Source: Actibacterium mucosum KCTC 23349 (GTDB taxonomy: Bacteria > Pseudomonadota > Alphaproteobacteria > Rhodobacterales > Rhodobacteraceae). Taken from it: DNA of 64,000 nt. Below are positions 41,452 to 49,853 of the stretch, piece after piece. Location: the NCBI RefSeq assembly GCF_000647975.1, contig NZ_JFKE01000001.1, forward strand, positions 496,001-560,000, written 5' to 3'. The notes under the pieces are model-generated. The model saw only the letters and a list, made by a program, of their open reading frames with translations. It made no database searches and was not told the DNA's origin. A program made the translations under genes and the position numbers. The stretch's first letter is position 1. Each line of letters opens with the position of its first letter.

Positions 41452-43329
41452 GTGAAGCTTAAGAAATATCGCGTAACAGGGTTTCGCTCGGTCACCGATA
41501 GCGGCTGGATCGACGCGTCGGATGTGACAGCCCTGATCGGTGAGAATGAGGCAGGAAAGACGAACCTTCTGCTGCCGCTATGGAAGCTCAATCCCTCTGG
41601 TAGCGGCGAAATCAACCTGCTCGATGACATGCCCCGCTCGCGCTACGCCGAGATGCGGACAAAGCCCGAAGATCATGACTTCATCACCTGTATCTTTGAG
41701 TTGAACGATGCGGAACGCAACTTGGCTGCGAAGCATGGTGCTGACAGGAAGAAGACCGAAACGGTAGAGGTAGTGCGGGATTTTGACGGGCGCTACGGTT
41801 GGAAGTTTCCAGACGATCCAGATTTCGACCTCTACGATGCACATGAAGCGACCGAAGCGCATGCTGAAGATGAAGAGAGCGAACCGGAACATGCCTCGTG
41901 CCTATCGGACAAGCTTGAAGAGCTGCTGCCGAAGTTCGTCTACTATTCAAACTACGGTAACCTCGACGCGCAAATCTTTCTCCCCCACGTGGTCGATAAC
42001 CTCAAGCGTGGCGATCTTAGCGGAAAGGAGGCCGCAAAAGCGCGAACGCTTCGGGTTCTCTTCAAGCTAGTGAACCTCAGCCCCGAAGAAGTTTTGGAAC
42101 TGGCCCGGGCGACTGGCGTGATCGAGCGGATCAATCAGCAAGGGCAGCGCGTCAGCACCGATCCAAAAACTGACGAGCAGATGCAGATTGATGATGAACA
42201 GCTTCGCACCAGAGCCGCGCTGCTACAGTCTGCCTCAACCAAACTCACTAAGACCTTCAAGGACTGGTGGAAACAGGGCGACTACCGCTTCCGTCTCCAT
42301 GCGGACGGTAACTACTTTCGTATCTGGGTGGCCGATGATCGGCGGCCCGAAGAGATCGAATTAGAGAGCCGTTCGACAGGACTTCAATGGTTTCTGAGTT
42401 TCTTCCTCGTGTTCACCTACGAAAGTGAATATACCCATGACAACGCCATCGTGCTGCTAGACGAACCGGGCCACTCTCTGCATCCGCTTGCTCAACGCGA
42501 CCTGTCGGCATTCTTCGACAACCTATCGATGACACATCAAATCATCTTCACGACGCACTCTCCATTCATGATTGACGCCGACCGGCTTGACCGAGTTCGC
42601 AAGGTATATGTCGATGGAAATGGCGGCACGGTGGCATCGAGCAACTTGGCCGTAAGCAAGGGAAAAGGCTCTGACCAGGGTGCGGGAGCTACATATGCTG
42701 TGCATTCGGCGCTGAACCTTACCGTTGCCGAAAGCTTACTACTTGGTTGCATGCCAGTCATTGTCGAAGGGCCTTCTGATCAGCACTACTTAACCGCCAT
42801 AAAGAGTATCTTAATCGCCAAAGGTAAGATCAATCCGATTGCAGAGCTGGTTTTTCCACCTTCTGGCGGAGCGAAAACCGCCAAAATTATCGCTGCAATA
42901 CTTCTGGGGAGAGATGACAAGCTTCCATTTGTCTTGTTGGATGGCGACAATGCAGGAAGGCAGGCTGCGAAGTCACTCAGAGACGGTCTATATCAGGGCG
43001 CGAAAGACTCTGTTTTGACAACTGACGTCTTCACTGGAGATCTAAAAGATAGCGAGATCGAAGATCTCATCCCCGCAAAACTTGTGATTCAAGTATTAGA
43101 CCGACTTGAACGTCGTGCAGATCGAGACTTTGAAGATGTCTATGAAGAAGGGAAACCAATTGTTCCGCAGATCAAAGCGTGGGCCAAAGACGAAGGCTTT
43201 GATTTAGAGGAAGACTGGAAGGTACAACTTGCACTTGGCGTGAAATCTAAACTTCTATCGAACTCGGACAGGCATGTGGATGAGACGTTGCTTGGAATTT
43301 GGACGTCAATATTCGAAAAATTTGGATAA
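41452..43329 (+). CDS. OLD-family ATP-dependent endonuclease (AAA + TOPRIM)
   Basis: A 625-residue protein of the overcoming-lysogenization-defect family. The ABC-type ATPase half has Walker A GENEAGKT near residue 31, and a signature-like segment (SRSTGLQW) followed by Walker B LLDEPGHSLHP near 330. The switch histidine is in TTHSPF near 365. The TOPRIM nuclease half has VIVEGPSD near 440 and the DxD pair LLDGDNAG near 498. No UvrD-like helicase gene (GajB partner) follows, so it is a stand-alone class 1-like OLD. It starts at GTG 41452 with GAGG upstream. A defence role is inferred from family and context. Confidence 0.85.
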   Translation: MKLKKYRVTGFRSVTDSGWIDASDVTALIGENEAGKTNLLLPLWKLNPSGSGEINLLDDMPRSRYAEMRTKPEDHDFITCIFELNDAERNLAAKHGADRKKTETVEVVRDFDGRYGWKFPDDPDFDLYDAHEATEAHAEDEESEPEHASCLSDKLEELLPKFVYYSNYGNLDAQIFLPHVVDNLKRGDLSGKEAAKARTLRVLFKLVNLSPEEVLELARATGVIERINQQGQRVSTDPKTDEQMQIDDEQLRTRAALLQSASTKLTKTFKDWWKQGDYRFRLHADGNYFRIWVADDRRPEEIELESRSTGLQWFLSFFLVFTYESEYTHDNAIVLLDEPGHSLHPLAQRDLSAFFDNLSMTHQIIFTTHSPFMIDADRLDRVRKVYVDGNGGTVASSNLAVSKGKGSDQGAGATYAVHSALNLTVAESLLLGCMPVIVEGPSDQHYLTAIKSILIAKGKINPIAELVFPPSGGAKTAKIIAAILLGRDDKLPFVLLDGDNAGRQAAKSLRDGLYQGAKDSVLTTDVFTGDLKDSEIEDLIPAKLVIQVLDRLERRADRDFEDVYEEGKPIVPQIKAWAKDEGFDLEEDWKVQLALGVKSKLLSNSDRHVDETLLGIWTSIFEKFG

Positions 43330-43468
43330 CCACTGTAAAATTACGATTCTCGAGCGGGTAGGTGTTGTGTTGCATTACTCATAACTTATGTGACAATGCC
43401 CTAGCCCCAGCCTTTCAATGCACATACTTGGTGCGAAAATCGGGTGCGGTTTTTTTTTGCAGTGGTGG

Positions 43469-46396
43469 TTATTCAACCGGCTTTGGTTGGGGCATTTGCT
43501 GCGGAAATGAAGGGGTCAGGCGCGGGCGCAGCAGGGCCATCGGGTGGGACCGCAGGGTCAGGCGCATGGCCACGTAATCCTCAACCACCTCTTCACCCTC
43601 GGACATCGGGCGCAGGGTTACGGTGGGCTCGTTGCTCGCCTCGCCGTCCAGATCGCCGGCGAACAGCGGCATCTCGCTGGGCGCGGTGATGGCGCGGGCC
43701 TGCCACAGGGCCTCGCGGCGGGTTAGTTTCAGCGCGGCGAAGACATCGGCCTCGGCCAGTTTGGCCAACAATTTGGGCGGCACACCGGCGCGGCGCCAGA
43801 TGTCATCCACCGCGCGATAGCCGTTTGACCGGGCGGCGGTGATCCAGGTGGCCTCCTCTTCCGACATCGCCTTGATCTGCCGGAACCCCAGCCGCAGCGC
43901 CAGCCCGCCATTGCCGTCAGGCTCCATCACGTTGTCCCAGAAGCTGGCATTGATGCAGACCGGGCGCACCTCGACCCCGTGTTCGCGGGCATCGCGCACA
44001 ATCTGGGCGGGGGCATAGAACCCCATGGGCTGCGAATTCAGCAGCGCGCAGGCGAAGATGCCGGGGTGGTGTTTCTTGATCCAGGCGCTGGCATAGACCA
44101 GCAGTGCAAAGCTGGCGGCGTGGCTTTCGGGAAAGCCATAGCTGCCGAACCCCTCGATCTGGCTGAAACAGCGTTCGGCGAAATCCTGATCATAGCCATT
44201 GGCGCGCATGCCGCGGATGAACCGGTCGTAAAACGCGCTGACGGTGCCCAGTTTCTTGAACGTGGCCAGCGCGCGGCGCAGCCGGTCGGCCTCGTCGGGG
44301 GTGAAACCGGCGCCGATGATGGCGATCTGCATGGCCTGTTCCTGAAAGAGCGGCACGCCCAGGGTGCGGCCCAGCACCTCGCCCAGCGCGTCGGAGGGGA
44401 AGCTGACCTCCTCTTCGCCATTTCGTCGCCGGATATAGGGGTGCACCATGTCGCCCTGAATGGGGCCGGGGCGGATGATCGCTACCTCGATCACCAGATC
44501 GTAGAAATTGCGCGGCCGCATGCGCGGGAGGAAGTTCATCTGCGCCCGGCTTTCCACCTGAAAGACGCCGATACTGTCGGCCTCGCACAGCATGTCGTAC
44601 ACGTCAGGGTCTTCGGGGGGCAGCGTGGCCAGGGTAAAGCTGGTCTGGTGGTGCTGCGTGATCAGGTCAAAGGCCTTGCGGATGCAGGTCAGCATACCCA
44701 GCGCCAGCACGTCGACCTTCAGGATGCCGAGGCTGTCGATATCGTCCTTGTCCCAGCAGATGACGGTGCGATCCTCCATCGTGGCGTTTTCCACCGGCAC
44801 CAGCTCGTCCAGCCGCCCCTCGGTCATCACGAAGCCGCCCACGTGTTGCGAGAGGTGGCGGGGGAAACCCTGTATCTGCTCCACCAGCTGCAGGGTCTGG
44901 CGCAGGCGCGGGTCGGTGGGGTCCAGCCCGATCTCGCGCAGGCGCTTGTCCTCTTGCCCCTGCATCGAGCCCCAGCCCCAGATCTGCGATGACATCGCGC
45001 CCAGCGTATCCTCGGACAGGCCCATGGCGCGGCCCACCTCGCGGATGGCGCGTTTGCCGCGGTAATGCACGACGGTGGCGCAGAGGCCGGCGCGATGGCG
45101 GCCATAGCGTTCATAGATGTGCTGGATCACCTCTTCGCGGCGTTCGTGTTCGAAATCCACGTCGATATCGGGGGGCTCGTCGCGCGCCTCGGAGACGAAG
45201 CGTTCAAAGACCATGGTGCCGACCTCGGGGCTGACCGAGGTAACGCCCAGGCAATAGCAGACCACCGAATTGGCCGCCGATCCGCGGCCCTGGCACAGGA
45301 TGTTCCGGCTGCGGGCAAACTGCACCACGTCATGCACGGTCAGAAAGTAGGGGGCATAGCCCAGCTTGGCGATCAGCGTCAGCTCGTGCTTGACCAGCGC
45401 GCGCACCTTGTCGGGGGCGCCCGCGGGGTAACGCCATTTCAGACCGTCGCGGGTGAGGCGTTCCAGCCGTTCATGCGGGGTTTCGCCGGGGCTGAGTTCC
45501 AGCGGGTATTCATAGCGCAACTCATCCAGCGAAAAACTGCAGGCGGCGGCGATATCCCCGGCGCGGTCCACGGCGCCCTCGTGGCCGGCGAAAATGCGGC
45601 GCATCTGGGTCTGCGACCGCAGGCGGCGCTCGCCATTGGCCTGTGCCTCGCGCCCCAGCGCGCCGACCTTCACGCCAAGGCGGATGGCGTTCAGAACGTC
45701 GGTCAGGCGGCGGCGCGATCCGTGATGCATGACGGGTGCGGCGGTGGCCACGGTGGGGATGCCCAGCCGCTGCGCCAACGCCGCCCAGCCGTCAAAGCGT
45801 GGGCTGTCGTGTCCGTCATATTGCGGGGCCATCAGCAGGGCCACATGGCCGGGGAAGCGGCGCGTCAGCTGTTCCGCCCGCTGCCCCCAATCATACGCGC
45901 CGCGCTGGGCCGTTGGTGTGTGTTGCGGCGGGGTCAGGAGCAGGTGCAGCCGGTCGCCCCATTCCAGCAGGTCGCCAAAGCGCAGGTGGCAGGCGCCCTT
46001 GTCCGCCCTGAGCCGCCCGGCCGAGATCAGGCGGCAGAGGTTCCCCCACCCTTTGCGGTCGCGCGGGATCGCGGTGGCGGTGAACCCGTCCTGCAGCACG
46101 ATCCGCGCCGCCGGGATCAGCCGCGGCACGCAGTAGATATCCACCGATGGCGGCGCGGGCAGGTGATCGGGGCGGGGCGGGCCGATCGGGTCGGCATCCG
46201 CCGCACGGCGCAGCGCCACGATCCGCGCCAGCTCGCGCGCTTCGGTATGGGCGCGCACGATGCCGGCGACCGAGTTCTCATCGGCCACGGCAATTGCGCC
46301 GATCCCAAGGATCGCCGCCCGGCGGATATACTCCTCGGGGTGGGACCCGCCGGCCAGGAAGGTGAAATTCGAGGTGATCGACAATTCGGCGAACAT
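43469..46396 (-). CDS. dnaE2: Error-prone DNA polymerase DnaE2, C-terminally shortened
   Basis: Translesion polymerase of the DNA polymerase III alpha family (ImuC). 975 residues run from ATG 46396 (MFAELSITSNFTFLAGGSHPEEY). The PHP domain is N-terminal. The polymerase aspartates are present in PPDIDVDFEHERREEV near 415 and ILKVDVLALG near 570. Family members are usually about 1080 residues and end with an OB-fold and a short SRDFH-like tail. Here the protein stops after LRSHPMALLRPRLTP plus 13 unrelated residues, right at the AT-rich OLD segment. The polymerase core is intact but the OB-fold is missing. imuA and imuB are not adjacent. Confidence 0.9.
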   Translation of the reverse strand: MFAELSITSNFTFLAGGSHPEEYIRRAAILGIGAIAVADENSVAGIVRAHTEARELARIVALRRAADADPIGPPRPDHLPAPPSVDIYCVPRLIPAARIVLQDGFTATAIPRDRKGWGNLCRLISAGRLRADKGACHLRFGDLLEWGDRLHLLLTPPQHTPTAQRGAYDWGQRAEQLTRRFPGHVALLMAPQYDGHDSPRFDGWAALAQRLGIPTVATAAPVMHHGSRRRLTDVLNAIRLGVKVGALGREAQANGERRLRSQTQMRRIFAGHEGAVDRAGDIAAACSFSLDELRYEYPLELSPGETPHERLERLTRDGLKWRYPAGAPDKVRALVKHELTLIAKLGYAPYFLTVHDVVQFARSRNILCQGRGSAANSVVCYCLGVTSVSPEVGTMVFERFVSEARDEPPDIDVDFEHERREEVIQHIYERYGRHRAGLCATVVHYRGKRAIREVGRAMGLSEDTLGAMSSQIWGWGSMQGQEDKRLREIGLDPTDPRLRQTLQLVEQIQGFPRHLSQHVGGFVMTEGRLDELVPVENATMEDRTVICWDKDDIDSLGILKVDVLALGMLTCIRKAFDLITQHHQTSFTLATLPPEDPDVYDMLCEADSIGVFQVESRAQMNFLPRMRPRNFYDLVIEVAIIRPGPIQGDMVHPYIRRRNGEEEVSFPSDALGEVLGRTLGVPLFQEQAMQIAIIGAGFTPDEADRLRRALATFKKLGTVSAFYDRFIRGMRANGYDQDFAERCFSQIEGFGSYGFPESHAASFALLVYASAWIKKHHPGIFACALLNSQPMGFYAPAQIVRDAREHGVEVRPVCINASFWDNVMEPDGNGGLALRLGFRQIKAMSEEEATWITAARSNGYRAVDDIWRRAGVPPKLLAKLAEADVFAALKLTRREALWQARAITAPSEMPLFAGDLDGEASNEPTVTLRPMSEGEEVVEDYVAMRLTLRSHPMALLRPRLTPSFPQQMPQPKPVE

Positions 46397-46410
46397 GGCG
46401 CTCCCAATAT

Positions 46411-46425
46411 ATTCACCTTTTGTTC
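46411..46425 (-). promoter_or_regulatory. Probable LexA (SOS) box of dnaE2
   Basis: On the minus strand GAAC-N7-GAAT (ATTC-N7-GTTC on plus) differs by one base from the alphaproteobacterial SOS box GTTC-N7-GTTC. It lies 15 bases upstream of the dnaE2 start. Control of dnaE2 by LexA is established in several Alphaproteobacteria, so this is a good candidate. Confidence 0.6.
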
Positions 46426-46479
46426 TTATGTGGAGTCCCCATGCAGCCATTCATTTCGCACTAATATCCCGGGGATTTT

Positions 46480-46512
46480 GGGGGCTGACCCCCGGTTGGG
46501 AACTGCAGTTCC
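46480..46512. promoter_or_regulatory. GC hairpin and 14-bp palindrome upstream of dnaE2
   Basis: GGGGG-CTGA-CCCCC (46480-46493) is followed by the perfect palindrome GGAACTGCAGTTCC (46499-46512). They lie between the small membrane-protein gene and dnaE2. The hairpin may end the upstream transcript. The palindrome contains GAAC-N4-GTTC and could be an operator. Function is not established. Confidence 0.35.
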
Positions 46513-46534
46513 AGGCCGAGCAAACACCACCAAT

Positions 46535-46912
46535 CTACTGATTGCACTGCGCAGGAAAAGCAAGGCGTCCCATCAATTTCCCGGACCTGACGTATCGCCG
46601 AAGCTCAACACAGGCATTTTCCTGAACATGCGCCATAAGGGCCCCGTTCTTCGTGCTGGCAACAAGCAACTGACCGTCGTCAGCGTGAAACCAGACATAA
46701 AGTCTGACACCGAATGTATCGGAGGCTTGCGCGTGGGTTGTGGCAACCTCGACCCAATGAAAACCCTCCGAGGCCGACGGCCTATAGGCAAGAAAACCAA
46801 ACCCAGCTGACGCAACACCGGCGCAGACAACGAACACTATGATCCAAAAAAGCGACACCACCCGTTCACGTCGTGCAATCGCATTTAGGCGTGTATGCGG
46901 ATCACCAGACAA
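46535..46912 (-). CDS. Small single-pass membrane protein, unknown
   Basis: A 125-residue protein. A basic N-terminus (RLNAIARRERVV) is followed by one hydrophobic helix (residues 20-43) and a presumed periplasmic part with two cysteines (ENACVELRRYV, PAQCNQ). I recognise no family. Co-directional with rppH upstream, with a 5-base gap between its start and the rppH stop, so it may be the last gene of that operon. Confidence 0.6.
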   Translation of the reverse strand: MSGDPHTRLNAIARRERVVSLFWIIVFVVCAGVASAGFGFLAYRPSASEGFHWVEVATTHAQASDTFGVRLYVWFHADDGQLLVASTKNGALMAHVQENACVELRRYVRSGKLMGRLAFPAQCNQ

Positions 46913-46917
46913 AAAAT

Positions 46918-47379
46918 TCAGCCCGCCAGTTCACCCACCACCTGCGCATACACATCGCGCTTAAATGGCACGATATTGGCCACCAGTTGATCAGGCGCCA
47001 GCCAGGCCCATTCGGAAAACTCGGGGTGCTCGGTGGCGATGTTGATCTGATCATCGGTGCCCAGAAAGCGCATCCGGTACCACAGCTGTTTTTGCCCGCG
47101 ATACTTGCCCTTCCAGACCTTGCCGACCAGTTCGGGCGGCAGGTCGTAATAGACCCAATTGCCTGTGCCACGCTCCACCTCGACCAGATCGGCCGTGACG
47201 CCGGTTTCTTCCCACAGCTCGCGCAGCGCGGCGGCCTGCGGTTCCTCGCCCTCGTCGATGCCGCCCTGGGGCATTTGCCATGCCGCAATGTCGCTGTCGC
47301 GCCGTTGGCCGACGAACACATGTCCGTCGGCATTCACCAGCATCACGCCCACGCAGGGGCGATAGGGCAGGTTGGTCAT
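46918..47379 (-). CDS. rppH: RNA pyrophosphohydrolase RppH
   Basis: Nudix hydrolase of 153 residues that removes pyrophosphate from 5'-triphosphate RNA ends and so starts RNase E-type decay. The Nudix box is [23 protein letters not shown] in parts, near residues 39-61, preceded by WQMPQGG. The start ([16 protein letters not shown]) is the usual one and overlaps the ctpA stop by four bases, indicating coupling in the leftward operon. Confidence 0.95.
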   Translation of the reverse strand: MTNLPYRPCVGVMLVNADGHVFVGQRRDSDIAAWQMPQGGIDEGEEPQAAALRELWEETGVTADLVEVERGTGNWVYYDLPPELVGKVWKGKYRGQKQLWYRMRFLGTDDQINIATEHPEFSEWAWLAPDQLVANIVPFKRDVYAQVVGELAG

Positions 47380-48716
47380 TCCGACGGGCCCAGCGCCGAC
47401 AGACCTTTGAGGATATCGACCGCATAGGCCAGTTGGTAATCCTCATCGCGCAGCTGGGCGGATTCTTCGGCCTTGGCCTGTTCCTCTTCGGCTTGCTTGC
47501 GCTCGTCCTCGGTCAGGCTGTCATTGGACAGGCTGCCGCGCAGATCGGCCTCGGAGCGGAAGCGCGGGTTTGCCTCGTCGCCTTCCTCGGCATCCGGGCG
47601 GCGCGGGGGCTGCGCCACAACGATGTCGGGCGACACGCCCAGCGCCTGGATCGACCGGCCCGACGGGGTGTAATAGCGCGCCGTGGTCAGACGCATCGCA
47701 CCGTTACCCGCCAGCGGCATTACCGTCTGAACCGAGCCTTTGCCGAAGCTCTTGGTGCCCACCACGATGGCGCGGCGGTGATCCTGCAGCGCACCGGCCA
47801 CAATCTCGGAGGCCGAGGCCGACCCGCCATTGATCAGCACCACCACCGGCTTGCCCTCGGTCAGGTCGCCCGGGTTGGCGTTGAACCGGTCACTGTCGAC
47901 AGGGTTGCGGCCGCGCGTGGAAACGATCTCGCCCGCCTCAAGGAACGCGTCCGAGACCCGCACCGCCTGTGTCAGCAGCCCGCCGGGGTTGTTGCGCAGG
48001 TCCAAAACCACGCCGTTGACGTTTTCCAGCCCGCCTAGCTCTTCGACGGCCTTGTTAAACTTGTCTTCCAGGTTGGGATAAGTCTGGTCGTTGAACGTGG
48101 TTACGCGCAGGACAATGGTATTGCCAACAAGGCGCGACCGCACGGCCGTCAGCTTGATCGTGTCGCGGGTGATCGTCACGTCGAAGGGCTCGTCGATGCC
48201 TTCGCGCACCACGGTGATGATGATATCGCTGCCCACCGGGCCGCGCATCAGTTCCACCGCCTGATCCAGCGTCAGGCCCAGAACGCTTTCGCCATCCACG
48301 TGGGTGACAAAATCGCCGGCCTCGATGCCCGCCTCTTCAGCCGGGGTGCCATCGATGGGCGAGACAACTTTGACAAAGCCCTCTTCCTGCGTGACCTCGA
48401 TGCCCAGCCCGCCGAACTCGCCACGGGTCTGCACGCGCATGTCGCTGAAATCCTTAGGCGGCAGATAGCTGGAATGCGGGTCCAGCGAGGTCAGCATGCC
48501 GTTGATCGCGGCCTCGATCAGGTCGGCGCTGTCGACCTCTTCGACATATTGCGCACGGATGCGTTCGAAGATGTCACCGAACAGGTCCAGCTGTTCATAG
48601 ACCGAGCCCTGTTGATCCACCTGCTGTGCCAGGATCGGCCCTGCAAACTGGGTTGTGAATACCGCACCGGCCAAAGTGCCGCCTAACGCCGCCATCATGA
48701 ATTTTTTCATCGACAC
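47376..48716 (-). CDS. ctpA: Carboxy-terminal processing protease (S41)
   Basis: Periplasmic serine protease of 446 residues that acts on envelope proteins and peptidoglycan hydrolases. A signal peptide (1-30, ILAQQ) precedes a PDZ domain (about 85-165, [19 protein letters not shown]). The catalytic Ser/Lys dyad lies in GGSASASEI near 312 and [10 protein letters not shown] near 337. The C-terminal 60 residues are charged and helical. It begins immediately after the envC stop with no gap, and these two wall-acting proteins are co-expressed. Confidence 0.95.
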   Translation of the reverse strand: MSMKKFMMAALGGTLAGAVFTTQFAGPILAQQVDQQGSVYEQLDLFGDIFERIRAQYVEEVDSADLIEAAINGMLTSLDPHSSYLPPKDFSDMRVQTRGEFGGLGIEVTQEEGFVKVVSPIDGTPAEEAGIEAGDFVTHVDGESVLGLTLDQAVELMRGPVGSDIIITVVREGIDEPFDVTITRDTIKLTAVRSRLVGNTIVLRVTTFNDQTYPNLEDKFNKAVEELGGLENVNGVVLDLRNNPGGLLTQAVRVSDAFLEAGEIVSTRGRNPVDSDRFNANPGDLTEGKPVVVLINGGSASASEIVAGALQDHRRAIVVGTKSFGKGSVQTVMPLAGNGAMRLTTARYYTPSGRSIQALGVSPDIVVAQPPRRPDAEEGDEANPRFRSEADLRGSLSNDSLTEDERKQAEEEQAKAEESAQLRDEDYQLAYAVDILKGLSALGPSE

Positions 48717-49853
48717 CTATTCCTTTGTCGCTGCGAACCACGGGGCCGGGTCTTCGGGCTGACCGTTTTGCCTGAGTTCTATATAAAGCGTTTCCGTCCG
48801 CCCGTTGCCACTGCCTTTTTCACCGGCGCGCAAAAACGCGCTGGCGGCGGGGTCTTGTCCGCCCATCAGGCCGACCGGCGCCCCGGCGGGCAGAACCTGC
48901 CCGGTTTCACCATAAACCTGCGCCAGACCGCCCAATACAATCAATACGTCACCGGCGGGCTCAAGGATCATCACATTCCCGTAGTCCAGCAATGGTCCGC
49001 GATAGCGAATGGTCGCCGCCGATGGGGTTGTGACCAGCGCCAAGGGGGCGGTGGCCAGAACCAGACCCTGCCGTTTGATGCCAGCTGCGTCCGCCTCGCC
49101 AAAGCGGCGCAAGACCGTTCCCTGGGCCGGCAACGGCAGGTTGCCGCGTGCGGCTTTGAACTGCGAAACCGGGGGCAACGGGGCAGCGTCATCAAGGCTC
49201 AGCAGCCCGGTGGCAAACCCTTCCAAGGTTTCCGAACTTTGCAATAACGCGTCCAGCCTGGCCGGGTCCGCCGACAGTCTTTGCGGCAGATCGGTGCGGT
49301 CACTCACGGCCTGCGACAAGGCGGTTCGCGCGGTTTGAATTCCGTCCAACCCATCCGCCAGTTGCGATTCGGCGCTCTCTTGCAAGGCGCGCAACAGCGT
49401 GACCTCGTCCAGTTGCGCACGCAGGTCGTTCACCCGAGATTGCAGCGCGGGCGTGACCTCGCGCAGCAACATGCCCGACTGTGCAGTGCCCAAAGGCCCC
49501 GAGGGATGCAGCAACAGCAGCGTTTCGGGGTCCCGTTGCAAAGTTGCCAAAACGGCCAGCAACTCTGAGATTTCTTCGCGTCTGGCATCCAGCTCGGCGC
49601 GCAGAACCTGTTCGCGGATGATCACCCGGCGCAGCCCTTCGCGCAGGGCGGTCAGACCCTCTTCATAAGCGCGCACCGTCTGTGTCAGGGCGGCCACGCG
49701 GTCACGCGCACCGCTTGCGTCTTGCAGCGCCAGCCCCGCCTGGTCCAGCATCACCGCCGCCCGCCGCGCGGTCTGAACGGGGTCTGTTTGCGCGGCAAGC
49801 ACGCAAGGCAGACACGTCAGGGCAACGGCGAAAAGAGCGGCAATTCTGGTCAT
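48717..49853 (-). CDS. EnvC-like murein hydrolase activator (M23 fold)
   Basis: A 378-residue periplasmic protein with a signal peptide (1-20). A long coiled coil (about 25-210) is followed by a LytM/M23 domain (LPLPAQGTVLRRFGEADAAGIKRQGLVLATAP). The usual zinc ligands HxxxD and HxH of active M23 peptidases are not seen, since the expected places read GIKRQGLV and YIELR. It therefore probably activates amidases rather than cutting peptidoglycan itself, as EnvC does. It overlaps gpmI by four bases. Confidence 0.88.
   Translation of the reverse strand: MTRIAALFAVALTCLPCVLAAQTDPVQTARRAAVMLDQAGLALQDASGARDRVAALTQTVRAYEEGLTALREGLRRVIIREQVLRAELDARREEISELLAVLATLQRDPETLLLLHPSGPLGTAQSGMLLREVTPALQSRVNDLRAQLDEVTLLRALQESAESQLADGLDGIQTARTALSQAVSDRTDLPQRLSADPARLDALLQSSETLEGFATGLLSLDDAAPLPPVSQFKAARGNLPLPAQGTVLRRFGEADAAGIKRQGLVLATAPLALVTTPSAATIRYRGPLLDYGNVMILEPAGDVLIVLGGLAQVYGETGQVLPAGAPVGLMGGQDPAASAFLRAGEKGSGNGRTETLYIELRQNGQPEDPAPWFAATKE

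Larger units (their letters stand above)
41250..43500. mobile_element. Probable horizontally acquired segment carrying an OLD nuclease
   Basis: Between the transglycosylase hairpin and the shortened end of dnaE2 the DNA is visibly AT-richer, with codons (AAA, TTA, ATA) rare elsewhere in the window. It contains one gene only. A run of about nine T bases lies near 43449. No integrase, transposase, tRNA or clear flanking direct repeat was found, so the boundaries are approximate and the transfer mechanism is unknown. Confidence 0.45.

Noticed and set aside
41452-43329. Gabija (GajA-GajB) defence system
   Set aside because: No UvrD-like GajB gene is adjacent; only the OLD-type nuclease is present.
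45065-46810. 581-codon plus-strand frame over dnaE2
   Set aside because: Antisense to the polymerase, whose active-site residues are intact. The translated product has shadow-like composition.
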